DNA of 64,000 nt. Origin: an uncultured Verrucomicrobia subdivision 3 bacterium (lineage in GTDB: Bacteria; Verrucomicrobiota; Verrucomicrobiia; Limisphaerales; UBA11358). The notes beneath the pieces are model-generated. The model saw nothing but the letters and a program-made list of their open reading frames with translations. It had not been told where the DNA came from and did no database searches. Shown piece after piece: positions 38,777 through 46,636 of the stretch; positions within the stretch are counted from its first letter, which is position 1, and each line of letters starts with the position of its first letter. The position numbers and the translations under genes were made by a program. The DNA lies in NCBI GenBank assembly GCA_903875465.1, contig CAIQWB010000122.1, positions 62,001 through 126,000 of the forward strand, given 5' to 3'.

Positions 38777-38822
38777 TATCGGCCATGGGCGACTGGGATC
38801 AAGATAGCTAGCGGCATCGCTG

Positions 38823-38838
38823 TATCTATCTATCTATC
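38823..38838. repeat. (TATC)4 / (GATA)4 tetranucleotide tract inside the RHS gene
   Basis: Four perfect tetranucleotide units within the coding strand of the mini-RHS gene. With four units the frame ends at TAG; with three it reads TTG ATA GAT AGA TAC AGC GAT and continues into the downstream frame. Confidence 0.9.
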
Positions 38839-39143
38839 AATTGTTGCTTATTATTATTAATTGTTGTCGCATCGCAACAACAGTTGGCATATAGTCCCCA
38901 GAAATCAATATTGGAAATAGGGCTGTTCCTTACAAAAACGTAAGATGGCAATAGCGCTTCTTTTTGCAGTTGCTGGAAACGTGCTTCCGAATTAAGTGAA
39001 TGGCCTGTAGTAAACGCAAGTTCTCCCACAGGGTCTCGGCTTGCCCAGCGCCCTACGGATGGGTCGAAATATGCGTGAACATTTATAGCGGCGAAGAATG
39101 CAGCAGCCACAGCCGTGAGTGTCAGATTTTTAATCGTGTTCAC
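38826..39143 (-). CDS. Mini-RHS protein, N-terminal part (signal peptide plus RHS-associated core)
   Basis: A 105-codon frame starting at GTG, which overlaps the stop of the transglutaminase-like gene (GTGA). Residues 1-24 form a signal peptide (NLTLTAVAAAFFAAINVHA). It is followed directly by the RHS-associated core hallmark YFDPSVGRWASRDPVGE and the second half YVFVRNSPISNIDFWGLYA. No YD-repeat barrel is present, so this is a miniature secreted RHS core as commonly seen in Verrucomicrobia. The frame ends prematurely in a (GATA)4 tract. The core motif normally precedes a variable C-terminal domain, which is found here in the next frame. Role unknown; an exported effector or surface protein is plausible. 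Confidence 0.8.
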   Translation of the reverse strand: MNTIKNLTLTAVAAAFFAAINVHAYFDPSVGRWASRDPVGELAFTTGHSLNSEARFQQLQKEALLPSYVFVRNSPISNIDFWGLYANCCCDATTINNNKQQLIDR

Positions 39144-40924
39144 AGTTTTCCCTTTTTGTTTGTTTGTTGATTTATAGGCGTTTCCGGCTGAATTTTCAAT
39201 GGCAAATTTAGTGGAGGGGCGACCGTTTCCGGCACGATTTCAAGCTGGAACGGCGGGCGGGTGACCGGTTCCTGGTCGAGCGGGCTGCGTCGCGATTGAA
39301 TGGCCTCAATCGCCATTTGTTGCTGATCTTGTTCAATGAAAAAGTCGTCAATGACCTGCTTGATGCGTGACTGGGGGGCATTTTGCTGGCTGAGGCTGGC
39401 CAGCCGGTTTTGAAGCTCCGGCGGAATCGGTTTACCCCGCCACGGCAAAGGCAAATCTTCTGGCCGGATCGTTTCGGGATTCTGGCTGAACGGCAATGGC
39501 GGCGGTGGAAATTGTGCCTGGCTCATTGCATTTTGCATGCTCAGGTTTTGGAGCCGGGCTTCCTCCACGGCATAAACATTCATTTCCTCAATCATGTCCC
39601 TTTCGTTGTTCAGCTTTTGCAGCCGGTTCATCAGTCCCGCCGGTGTGGACCGCCAATATTGCGGCGGCACTCTCTCGGCGGGCAGTACGACACGCGGGAT
39701 TTGCGGTAAAATTTCATTTTCGAGCGACTCATCCGGCTCGAACGTTTGCAGCAACCGCACGGGTGGCGGAACGAATGAGACGCGAAATTGAACTTTATGG
39801 GTGTCGGTCGTCTTCGCAGTCACGTATGCGTCCACCTCGCTTTTCAGATTGGCTGCCGCCCGTTCAATGGCCGGAATATGCGCGCTGCGATTCATAAATG
39901 AGAGAATTTGTGCCTGGCGGCTTTGAAAATAATCCAGTGCCTCCACCGGAATCGGCTGCGTCACGACCGCATCCCACAACTCCTCCCAGCGAACAGCATT
40001 ATGCGCGTCAGCGGCTCGCTCTTCTGCGCTTGCCACAATGCGCTGCAATACTGGCGTGACCGGCAAATAGCGACTCGCCATCTCCCAGTTCGTCGCCGCC
40101 TCATCAAGTTTTTTTATGCTGGTCAGATTGGCCGCGCGAATCGTCAGGAAAGCACCGAGAATTTCCGGCTGGGTCATCGGCTGCAAATACCCGTAGGTCT
40201 TGATCTCCTCAGCGTTGAGCGGATGCGGCCATTGGCGGTATTCCTCATCCGTATGGGTGATGAATCCCTCGCCGGCGGCATCCACATTAAGGTGGTTCGT
40301 TCCTTCCTCGTACCGGACATAAAGATGCTCCTTCGTTGAGGCCAGGCTTACCGGATACCCGAGGCGGCGTGAAATTGCCACATAAAGCACCGGCAACGAC
40401 GAACAGGTGCCACGCCGTTCGTCGCCAAGGATTCCGTTAATAAACACGTCTCCGGCATCACCAAAAAAGACATCATTTCGCTCATGCTGGCCACGGAGTT
40501 GAGGCAAGGCCCGGTCGGGGTCATAATGCGCTTGGTAGTCCTCCTGTAAAACGGTTGCCAGCATCATCATCCGGTAATACCCGAGCGAATGGTTGTAGGC
40601 TTCAGGATGTTCCAGAAAACGGTGATAATTGCGCAAAGTTTCGTCTTCAACGTGCTGGCTCCAGTGGTCAAGGGTTTCGAGGCATTGCTGGACGTCCAAA
40701 TTCTCCGCACCGCGCAAGCCCGCCGCACAAAGTAAATTCATCCGGGCAATGTCGCACTTTTCCAACTGCTCCGGTGGCAGGGCCAGCAATTCTTTCAGGG
40801 TCGTCGGCTGATTGAGCTCCTGCGGTGGTTTTGGCGGTGGCAGGCTTGGGACATTATCGGCCCTTAAAGCAAAGCCCACACTCATCAAAATTGTGAGCCA
40901 AACGATGTTAAATGCCCCGCGCAT
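39140..40924 (-). CDS. Exported transglutaminase-like (SirB1-type) protein of the RHS operon
   Basis: A 594-aa protein with a signal peptide (residues 1-22, ALRA-DNV). Residues ~90-250 resemble SirB1/transglutaminase-core proteins: GTCSSLPVLYVAISRRLGYP supplies a candidate catalytic Cys, STKEHLYVRYE a candidate His and NHLNVDAAGEG a candidate Asp. Residues ~250-330 look like TPR-type helices. The C-terminal third is Pro/Gln-rich with little predicted fold and ends INQQTNKKGKL. Such folds include cross-linking enzymes, proteases and inactive binding modules, so activity is not certain. First gene of an operon with GTGA and ATGA overlaps to the RHS and pseudopilin genes, suggesting they work together, perhaps at the cell surface. 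Confidence 0.72.
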   Translation of the reverse strand: MRGAFNIVWLTILMSVGFALRADNVPSLPPPKPPQELNQPTTLKELLALPPEQLEKCDIARMNLLCAAGLRGAENLDVQQCLETLDHWSQHVEDETLRNYHRFLEHPEAYNHSLGYYRMMMLATVLQEDYQAHYDPDRALPQLRGQHERNDVFFGDAGDVFINGILGDERRGTCSSLPVLYVAISRRLGYPVSLASTKEHLYVRYEEGTNHLNVDAAGEGFITHTDEEYRQWPHPLNAEEIKTYGYLQPMTQPEILGAFLTIRAANLTSIKKLDEAATNWEMASRYLPVTPVLQRIVASAEERAADAHNAVRWEELWDAVVTQPIPVEALDYFQSRQAQILSFMNRSAHIPAIERAAANLKSEVDAYVTAKTTDTHKVQFRVSFVPPPVRLLQTFEPDESLENEILPQIPRVVLPAERVPPQYWRSTPAGLMNRLQKLNNERDMIEEMNVYAVEEARLQNLSMQNAMSQAQFPPPPLPFSQNPETIRPEDLPLPWRGKPIPPELQNRLASLSQQNAPQSRIKQVIDDFFIEQDQQQMAIEAIQSRRSPLDQEPVTRPPFQLEIVPETVAPPLNLPLKIQPETPINQQTNKKGKL

Positions 40925-40933
40925 GGTTTAAAC

Positions 40934-40961
40934 ATCGTAGTATTTCTTTCATTCAAATCAA
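40934..40961 (-). promoter_or_regulatory. Candidate promoter of the transglutaminase/RHS/pseudopilin operon
   Basis: TTGATT (40961-40956) and TACGAT (40939-40934) on the minus strand, 16 bases apart, with the ATG only nine bases beyond the -10 box. A very short or absent leader is implied. Confidence 0.45.
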
Positions 40962-40963
40962 AC

Positions 40964-40991
40964 GCTAATTCCCGGCCGCTAATTCCCGGCC
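40964..40991. repeat. Perfect 14-bp tandem duplication just upstream of the -35 box
   Basis: GCTAATTCCCGGCC occurs twice head to tail (40964-40977, 40978-40991), two bases upstream of the candidate -35. Could be a regulator-binding pair or a slippage product. Confidence 0.6.
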
Positions 40992-41011
40992 GGCTGGCTC
41001 CCACAAATCAG

Positions 41012-41037
41012 GGCAACGAAACCTCGGTTTCGTTGCC
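41012..41037. repeat. 12-bp-stem palindrome
   Basis: GGCAACGAAACC and GGTTTCGTTGCC are separated by two bases. No T-run on either side, so not an obvious terminator; REP-like element or operator. Confidence 0.55.
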
Positions 41038-41072
41038 GAAGCATGTATCACCACCATCCGTGGACAAGTCGC

Positions 41073-41104
41073 AAAAAGGCAACGTAATCCGATTTGTTGC
41101 CTTT
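41073..41104 (-). terminator. Terminator of the XRE-family gene
   Basis: AAAGGCAAC and GTTGCCTTT (41075-41083, 41096-41104) pair with a 12-base loop. On the minus strand the stem ends in TTTTT, five bases after the gene stop. Confidence 0.7.
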
Positions 41105-41108
41105 GAGA

Positions 41109-41393
41109 TTATTTCGTCAAGGTTTGAAACGGATCATGGCCCAGATATTGAATGATCCGGGTGTGAAATGGATCAGTTGGAAATAAACGGTCACATTCCC
41201 AAAGACTCAACGATCTGGCGCTAACCATCAGTATTTGTGCGGCTTGCGATTGCCGGATGCCAGCATCGAAGCGTTTCTTTTTGAGGTGTTCCCCAAGAGT
41301 CGCTGGAGCTTTGGCAATCGGGAAACTCCGAGTCCAAACCGGGGCCACATCCTTGCGCGGCACGCTCACAGTCCTGTCGCAAATAGGCAACAT
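41109..41393 (-). CDS. Small XRE-type helix-turn-helix protein
   Basis: A 94-codon frame whose residues ~33-90 (LGEHLKKKRFDAGIRQSQAA, VSARSLSLWECDRLFPTDPF, IIQYLGHDPF) match the small lambda-repressor-type HTH proteins common in Verrucomicrobia, including the closing LGxDP motif. It starts with TTG and no ATG is available. Its 5' end lies only a few bases from the comM-fragment junction at ~41398, so the beginning may have been replaced or truncated during the rearrangement. Function unknown; a DNA-binding regulator is likely. A terminator follows. Confidence 0.65.
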   Translation of the reverse strand: MLPICDRTVSVPRKDVAPVWTRSFPIAKAPATLGEHLKKKRFDAGIRQSQAAQILMVSARSLSLWECDRLFPTDPFHTRIIQYLGHDPFQTLTK

Positions 41394-41397
41394 CGCG

Positions 41398-41872
41398 CAC
41401 GCCGGATGGCAAAATGCCCGGCGAATCCCGCAGTTCCCCGCGCGAAATCCAAAGCTACCTCGGCCGCATTTCTGGTCCGCTGCTGGATCGTATCGACCTG
41501 CATGTGGAGGTGCCGCCGGTAAAATTCCGCGAGATGACCGGCGAACGCACCGGCGAAAGTTCCGCCGCCATTCGCTCGCGGGTGGTGGCAGCCCGACAAT
41601 TACAAATCGCTCGGTTCAAGAGCAAACCCAGGATCACCTGCAACGCCCGCATGGGGCCCAAGGAGCTTAAAGCGTTTTGCGACTTGGACGAGACCACCAA
41701 GGAATTGTTGCGGCTGGCGATGACGGACTTGAACCTCAGTGCCCGCGCCTATGACCGGATATTAAAAGTAGCCCGCACCATCGCGGACCTGGCGGGCACG
41801 GAGAGCATTGCCGCTGAACACATTTCAGAAGCCATCCAGTACCGTTCGCTGGACCGGCAGTTGTGGACCTGA
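41398..41872 (+). pseudogene. Second, diverged copy of the comM 3' end
   Basis: From CACGCCGGATGG onward this matches comM 37196-37669 to the stop codon, about 80% identical in DNA and a little higher in protein (SRSSPREIQSYLGRISGPLL, GPLLDRIDLHVEVPPVKFRE, MTDLNLSARAYDRILKVART). It lacks the N-terminal Lon-like domain and the Walker A and B motifs, so it cannot be a functional ATPase. Differences are largely synonymous, so it evolved under selection as part of a full gene until recently. It probably represents the original 3' end of comM displaced by integration of the 37670-41397 segment, or an allele acquired with it. Confidence 0.85.
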
Positions 41873-41889
41873 CGCTTACGGTTTCCGCG

Positions 41890-43014
41890 TCAGGTCGTGG
41901 CTGTTCCTGGCCTGGTCCGGCCCAGTGCTTCCGCCAGCTGGCCAAGGCCCGCTGCGGACGCCTCAAAAACCCCGTGCTCGGTCACCAACCCGGTGATTAC
42001 CTCAGCCGGTGTGACATCAAAGGCATCATTGCGCGCCACCGTGCCTGCCGGGGTGATGAGGACTTCCTCCCGCCGGCCATCCCCCGCGATCCCGGCGACA
42101 TGGGTCACTTCGCGCCCCGAGCGCTGTTCGATGGGGATGTCCCGGATGCCGTCCGTCATGGTCCAGTCAATGGTGCTGACGGGGAGAGCCACATAAAATG
42201 GCAGATGATGCGCCCGGGCTGCCAGGGCCTTGAGATAGGTCCCGATCTTGTTTGCCGCGTCGCCCCGGGCAGTAACGCGATCCGCGCCGACGATCATTAA
42301 GTCCACCAAACCCCGCTGCGCCAGGTGGCCAGCCTCGTTGTCCACCACCAGGGTGTGCGGGACGTTGTGCTGGCCGAGTTCCCAAGCGGTGAGTGAGGCC
42401 CCCTGGCCGCGCGGCCGGGTTTCGCTGACCCAGACATGCACCTCCAGGCCGGCATCGTGCGCCTGGTAAATTGGGGCCAGGGCCGTGCCCCAGTCCACAC
42501 AGCCCAGCCAGCCGGCATTGCAATGGGTCATGATCTGGAGCGGCCCGGAGCCCGGCGCTTTCCGCCGCGCGGCGCCCCGGAGCAGTGCCAGCCCATGCGC
42601 GCCGATGGCCTGGTTCGTCCGCACATCCTCCTCACTGATCGCTCCCGCCTCCGCCCAGGCGGCCTCCGCGCGCGCACCCGGGGGCTGGCTCACCACCACG
42701 CGGCGAATGCGGTCCAACGCCCAGCGCAAATTAACCGCCGTGGGCCGGGTGGCCAGGAGTTCAGTATAAGCCCGCGCGACCATATCATCGCCGGGGTCGT
42801 CGCGCAGGGCGAAAAAACAACCAAAGGCGGCCGTCGCTCCAATCAGTGGCGCCCCGCGCACGCGCATGGTTTTAATCGCCTCCACCACGTCGGCCAGGCC
42901 GGCCAGCTCGCGCCACTCCAGCGCGTGCGGCAGCACGGTCTGGTCCAGGATGCGCACCGTTTTGCGGCCGGGAATAATCTCAATGGAACGGTGGGAAACC
43001 CCTTGGATCTTCAT
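41890..43014 (-). CDS. mtnA: Methylthioribose-1-phosphate isomerase
   Basis: Isomerises 5-methylthioribose-1-phosphate to methylthioribulose-1-phosphate in methionine salvage. The 374-aa sequence has the family motifs RVRGAPLIGATAAFG, the catalytic-Cys region MTHCNAGWLGCVDWGTAL and the catalytic-Asp region VGADRVTARGDAANKIGTY, followed by VALPVSTID. This motif set separates it from eIF2B-type relatives. Last gene of the mtnB-mtnD-mtnC-mtnA operon, 12 bases after mtnC. The methylthioadenosine phosphorylase or nucleosidase/kinase that makes its substrate is not in the window. Confidence 0.95.
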   Translation of the reverse strand: MKIQGVSHRSIEIIPGRKTVRILDQTVLPHALEWRELAGLADVVEAIKTMRVRGAPLIGATAAFGCFFALRDDPGDDMVARAYTELLATRPTAVNLRWALDRIRRVVVSQPPGARAEAAWAEAGAISEEDVRTNQAIGAHGLALLRGAARRKAPGSGPLQIMTHCNAGWLGCVDWGTALAPIYQAHDAGLEVHVWVSETRPRGQGASLTAWELGQHNVPHTLVVDNEAGHLAQRGLVDLMIVGADRVTARGDAANKIGTYLKALAARAHHLPFYVALPVSTIDWTMTDGIRDIPIEQRSGREVTHVAGIAGDGRREEVLITPAGTVARNDAFDVTPAEVITGLVTEHGVFEASAAGLGQLAEALGRTRPGTATT

Positions 43015-43026
43015 ACTCGGTGGTGG

Positions 43027-43731
43027 CTAGGCAATTTCAATTTCGGCAAACGATTCAATCACCGGGTGGGTGTGTGGCGGGTTGGGGGCATTGCCCGGCC
43101 GGAGCACCAGTGCGGTGGCAAATCCCGCCTCCCGCGCCGCGTCCAGCTCTGCTGTAATATCGCTGAGGTACAATATCTCCCCAGGGGCGACGCCGGCCTC
43201 GCGGGCGATCGCCATGTAACTGGCCGCGGAGCGTTTGGGGCCCGTGGTGGTGTCATGATGTCCCGCCAGATAATGGCGTAAATTTCCCGCCGTCGTATGG
43301 CCAAAAAAAAGCCGCTGGGCATGGCTGCTGCCAGAGGAAAAAATGCGCACTTGGAGCCGGCAATTTACCCAGGCTGGCAGGGCCCGGGGGACATCCGGAA
43401 AGACCTCCGAGTGCAGCGCCCCACTGGCAAACCCTTCTTCCCAGATCAAACCCTGCAACTGTTTCAAGCCGGTTTGCTTCGCATCCTGGTCCATGAGTTC
43501 ATTCACCAGTGCGGCCAGTTCGGAGAGGTCCGTGATTCCGGGCTCGCCGGGCCGCGCTTCCGCCACCATTAATTCCAGCACTGCTCGCACGGTGGGCTCG
43601 CTTCCGTGCCGTTCCAAAAACGGCACCAGATTATTCCGGGCATGCGGAAAGAGCACGTCGCGAACATAGGTCAGCGGGGAGGCTGTGCCTTCGATATCCA
43701 GCAGCACCAGCGCGCCTCCAAAACGTATCAT
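43027..43731 (-). CDS. mtnC: Enolase-phosphatase E1
   Basis: A HAD-superfamily enzyme that enolises and dephosphorylates 2,3-diketo-5-methylthiopentyl-1-phosphate to the acireductone. At 234 aa it has the normal length. The first HAD motif is VLLDIEGTASPLTYVRDVLF, with the DxEGT form typical for MtnC; motif II is IFSSGSSHAQRLFF; motif III/IV is YLSDITAELDAAREAGFAT. Its ATG overlaps the mtnD stop (ATGA). Confidence 0.95.
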   Translation of the reverse strand: MIRFGGALVLLDIEGTASPLTYVRDVLFPHARNNLVPFLERHGSEPTVRAVLELMVAEARPGEPGITDLSELAALVNELMDQDAKQTGLKQLQGLIWEEGFASGALHSEVFPDVPRALPAWVNCRLQVRIFSSGSSHAQRLFFGHTTAGNLRHYLAGHHDTTTGPKRSAASYMAIAREAGVAPGEILYLSDITAELDAAREAGFATALVLRPGNAPNPPHTHPVIESFAEIEIA

Positions 43732-44321
43732 AGTTTCACCAAGGGCTGGAGCCGCGGCCGTTCCGCCCCCGGCAGATAGCGCGGCCCAAAGCAGAGTGGC
43801 TCGTAACGGCTCGCCAGGTCATCGCCCGTGTACTCCGGCGTCCACCCGGCTTTTTCGCGGAACAGCCGGATCGCCCGGATCGTCCGGTCGGCGCAAAGGT
43901 CAAACCAGTGCTTGGTTCCGGCCGGCACATTGATCAGGTCACCCTCCCCGACTTCGATGCAAAAAAGCGGCCCCGCCAGTTCCCCAGGGTGAATGTAGAA
44001 AATTCCCCGGCCTTTGACCACGAATCGAATCTCGTCCTCAGCGTGACGGTGCTCTTGATTGAACCGGTTCAACATCGCCTGCAAATTGGGCACCTGCGGA
44101 GTGACCTCCACCACATCAGCGGTGATGTAACCACCGCGGGCCATCAAAGCCTTAACCTCCGGATCGTACGCCTGCAGAATCTCCTCCGCCGAGGCATCCT
44201 GATCCACGCGACCAGCCACCGGCCAGCAGTCGTAGGCGATGCCAAAGGGTTGCAGAAACGCCCGGATTTCATCCGGCGCGCTCAGGGTCCGGTCCTCGTG
44301 AATAATCCGAATGGTGGCCAT
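43728..44321 (-). CDS. mtnD: Acireductone dioxygenase
   Basis: A cupin enzyme that oxidises the acireductone to 2-keto-4-methylthiobutyrate and formate (Fe form), the last carbon-chain step of methionine salvage. The metal ligands are clear in HRHAEDEIRFVVKGRGIFYI (His-x-His-x4-Glu) and GTKHWFDLCA (His). 197 aa, normal size. Coupled by a 4-base overlap to mtnC and 24 bases downstream of mtnB. A final aminotransferase (MtnE) is not adjacent. Confidence 0.96.
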   Translation of the reverse strand: MATIRIIHEDRTLSAPDEIRAFLQPFGIAYDCWPVAGRVDQDASAEEILQAYDPEVKALMARGGYITADVVEVTPQVPNLQAMLNRFNQEHRHAEDEIRFVVKGRGIFYIHPGELAGPLFCIEVGEGDLINVPAGTKHWFDLCADRTIRAIRLFREKAGWTPEYTGDDLASRYEPLCFGPRYLPGAERPRLQPLVKL

Positions 44322-44345
44322 GGCAACAGCTGACCACCACCTTAA

Positions 44346-45017
44346 TCAGCCACGGCCAAATAACAATTGCTTCTTTGTTACAACTTGGAAAAGAAATTCC
44401 AACACTTCGATGTGCCGCCGGGCCGACGCAATGGAATCACCCCAGGTATAAAGCCCGTGGCCGGCCATGAGGAAGCCATGCCGCAGGGAATTCGCGGGTT
44501 CCGTGAGCCGGGTTTCCACTATCTCGGCCAGGGCGGCAATATCCTGGGTGTTGGGGAACACCGGGAGCGCCACCCGCGTTTCATGCGTGGTGATCCCCGC
44601 GAGGCCCTTGAGCATTTCATAACCCTCCAGCACCAATTCCGACTTCGTCTGGCAGGCCTCGGAAAGCACCGTGGCATCCACCGAATGCGTGTGCAACACG
44701 GACGCGGCACCGCCTGCTTGGACCAGCGCAAGGTGCAGCCGGGCCTCTGCTGATGGCCGCGGCAGTACCGGATCCAGCGCCATGGCATCCCCCCCGACCA
44801 GCGTGAAATGCCCGGGTTCGAGCCGGCCTTTGTCGTACCCACTTCCGGTCATCAGCAGGATGAGCGGATCCCGGCTCACCACCACGCTGAAGTTGCTACT
44901 GGTGCCCAGCGACCAGCCCCGCCGGTGAAAGTCCTGCCCGGAGGCGCACAGTTCGCTGACCAAGGCCAGATGCGGCTGAATCAGCGGATGGATGGTCTGG
45001 GTGCTGGAAATTGCCAT
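44346..45017 (-). CDS. mtnB: Methylthioribulose-1-phosphate dehydratase
   Basis: A class II aldolase-fold zinc enzyme that dehydrates methylthioribulose-1-phosphate to the diketone used by MtnC. The start at 45017 gives MAISSTQTIHPLIQPHLALV and a 223-aa protein of family length; the open frame to 45137 would add 40 residues with no support. Motifs: SLGTSSNFSVVVSRDPLILL, zinc ligands in VLHTHSVDATVLSE, and MAGHGLYTWGDSIASARRHI. First gene of the operon. No SAM riboswitch was recognised in the 260 bases upstream. Confidence 0.94.
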   Translation of the reverse strand: MAISSTQTIHPLIQPHLALVSELCASGQDFHRRGWSLGTSSNFSVVVSRDPLILLMTGSGYDKGRLEPGHFTLVGGDAMALDPVLPRPSAEARLHLALVQAGGAASVLHTHSVDATVLSEACQTKSELVLEGYEMLKGLAGITTHETRVALPVFPNTQDIAALAEIVETRLTEPANSLRHGFLMAGHGLYTWGDSIASARRHIEVLEFLFQVVTKKQLLFGRG

Positions 45018-45221
45018 GGGCGCAGAGTTTTGAACGAGTGGGCGGCTCAAATCAAGTAGAAAGCAGGCCGGAAAAAATCCAGCCACGCCTATGGGCCAAA
45101 AACATCTGCGCCAGGGAAACCAGGCTGGCCAGGGCAATTGCTAATGGTCCGTTCCTCCAACCACTATAATCTTCTGGCCAGGACTAATTGGGCCTCGCGG
45201 CAATTGCACCCCTTAAATCAA

Positions 45222-45254
45222 AGTTAAAAGGGGCATCCCAAAAAGGGATGTCCC
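45222..45254 (-). terminator. Terminator of the phosphoketolase/aldolase block
   Basis: GGGACATCCC (45254-45245) pairs with GGGATGCCCC (45239-45230, one G-U) on the minus strand around a five-base loop, then TTTTAACTTT. It separates fba from the mtn operon. Confidence 0.8.
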
Positions 45255-45279
45255 ATACCTGATTCGGTTCGGTTGGCGT

Positions 45280-46371
45280 TCACGCCATGGCGGCGGTGTA
45301 TTCACCCCGGCAAGCCGCGCGGTTGCAATCGGCCCGGTGCCGTAGCACCTTTTGGGCGGCCACCACATTGGCCTCCTGGCCCAGCCAAATGTCCAAAGCC
45401 GGCTGTTGGATGGCGCGGGAAAAGGAAAAGGTCAACGCCCACGGGAGTTGCGCCCGGAAGCGATGGTTCATCATGTTCAAACGGGCCGAGGCGAGTTCTG
45501 CCGGCTGGCCGCCGGATAAAAAGGCAATCCCGGGAACCACCGCCGGCACGGTTCGCCACAGGCTTTTCATGGTCACATCCGCGACTTCACTCACATCGGC
45601 GATTTCGTCCGGCCGGCGGTCGATCAATCGGACTTGGTATTGCTGCTCGCCCGCAGCGACCTCCTTGACTTCCTGCGGCCGGGCGGAACTTAAACCCGGC
45701 AGCACCATGTTGGGTTTCAGAATAATGCCTTCCAGCAGCACCCGCTGGCAATTGAGCTGGATGAAGACGTTGCGCAGCACTTCCTCCGTGACCTGGCGGC
45801 AACGCTCCAGTGTGTGGCTGCCCGTCATGAGCACCTCGGCCTCGATGATCGGCAGCAGTCCCGCTTCCTGGCACAAGGCCGCATAACGGGCCAGCGCGTG
45901 GGCATTGGCCTCCAGGCAACTCCGGCTTGGCCGGCCATCGCCGATTGCCAGGACCGCGCGCCACTTCGCAAAACGCGCTCCCATCTGGAAATACGCCTGG
46001 AGCCGTTCGCGCAAGCCATCCAGACCCTCGGTGATTTTTTCGCCGGGATGCGCCGCCAGATCCTTGGCCCCGGTGTCCACTTTGATGCCGGGGAGGATGC
46101 CCGCCGCCGCCAGCACCTGAAGAAACGGCGTGCCATCCCGTTTGGTTTGGCGGAAGGTCTCGTCATACAGAATCACGCCGCTGATGCTTTCCCCGAGCCC
46201 CGGCGTGGTGACAATCAGCTCGCGATAGTCCCGGCGGGCCTCCACCGTTTGCGGAATGCCCAGCTTCGCGAAGCGCTGGTTGCAAGTGGGATTGCTTTCA
46301 TCCATGGCCAGCAGCCCTTTGTCGTTGGCGAGGAGCTTTTGGGCGGTTTCGATCAATAATTGTGCGTTCAT
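45280..46371 (-). CDS. fba: Fructose-bisphosphate aldolase, class I
   Basis: Cleaves fructose-1,6-bisphosphate to dihydroxyacetone phosphate and glyceraldehyde-3-phosphate via a Schiff base. The start at 46371 (MNAQLLIETAQKLLANDKGL) is chosen over 46500, whose extra 43 residues overlap the small upstream gene. The 363-aa protein has the class I (eukaryote-like) motifs LLAMDESNPTCNQRF, ISGVILYDETFRQ and the Schiff-base lysine in EGIILKPNMVLPG. Last gene after the phosphoketolase gene and a small membrane-protein gene. It can funnel the triose made by phosphoketolase back to hexose or on to glycolysis. Confidence 0.95.
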   Translation of the reverse strand: MNAQLLIETAQKLLANDKGLLAMDESNPTCNQRFAKLGIPQTVEARRDYRELIVTTPGLGESISGVILYDETFRQTKRDGTPFLQVLAAAGILPGIKVDTGAKDLAAHPGEKITEGLDGLRERLQAYFQMGARFAKWRAVLAIGDGRPSRSCLEANAHALARYAALCQEAGLLPIIEAEVLMTGSHTLERCRQVTEEVLRNVFIQLNCQRVLLEGIILKPNMVLPGLSSARPQEVKEVAAGEQQYQVRLIDRRPDEIADVSEVADVTMKSLWRTVPAVVPGIAFLSGGQPAELASARLNMMNHRFRAQLPWALTFSFSRAIQQPALDIWLGQEANVVAAQKVLRHRADCNRAACRGEYTAAMA

Positions 46372-46388
46372 AATAGTGAATGGGAAGC

Positions 46389-46610
46389 TTAATGGGCGAT
46401 GGGCACCATGGGCTGCCGCGGACCAAAAAAAGGCCAGCGCAAATCGCCCGTCAGTAAATAAATACCCATGCAACCAATCATCAGAATCACCAGCACCCAC
46501 ATGCGCCAGTCACGATGGGCGCGCTTCCAATAGGGCTCTGCGTGGTGCTGCCGGTTGCTGGCATTGGTGTTCCCTTGCGGGATATCATAAGGTTCTTGCT
46601 GGGGAGGCAT
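46389..46610 (-). CDS. Small single-pass membrane protein between xfp and fba
   Basis: With the ATG at 46610 the product is 73 aa: a polar N-terminus (PPQQEPYDIPQGNTNASNRQ), one membrane helix (WVLVILMIGCMGIYLLTG) and a short tail ending RQPMVPIAH. I do not recognise a family. Support for a real gene comes from tight spacing (26 bases after the xfp stop, 17 before the fba start), a proper ATG and a coherent membrane segment. Function unknown. Confidence 0.6.
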   Translation of the reverse strand: MPPQQEPYDIPQGNTNASNRQHHAEPYWKRAHRDWRMWVLVILMIGCMGIYLLTGDLRWPFFGPRQPMVPIAH

Positions 46611-46636
46611 GGGGTTTTGGGCTTTTAAAATGCGCA

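Noticed and set aside
45060-45270. SAM riboswitch upstream of mtnB
   Set aside because: I looked for the conserved SAM-I/SAM-II core and found only two CTGGCCAG palindromes; the mtn operon seems not to use a recognisable SAM switch.
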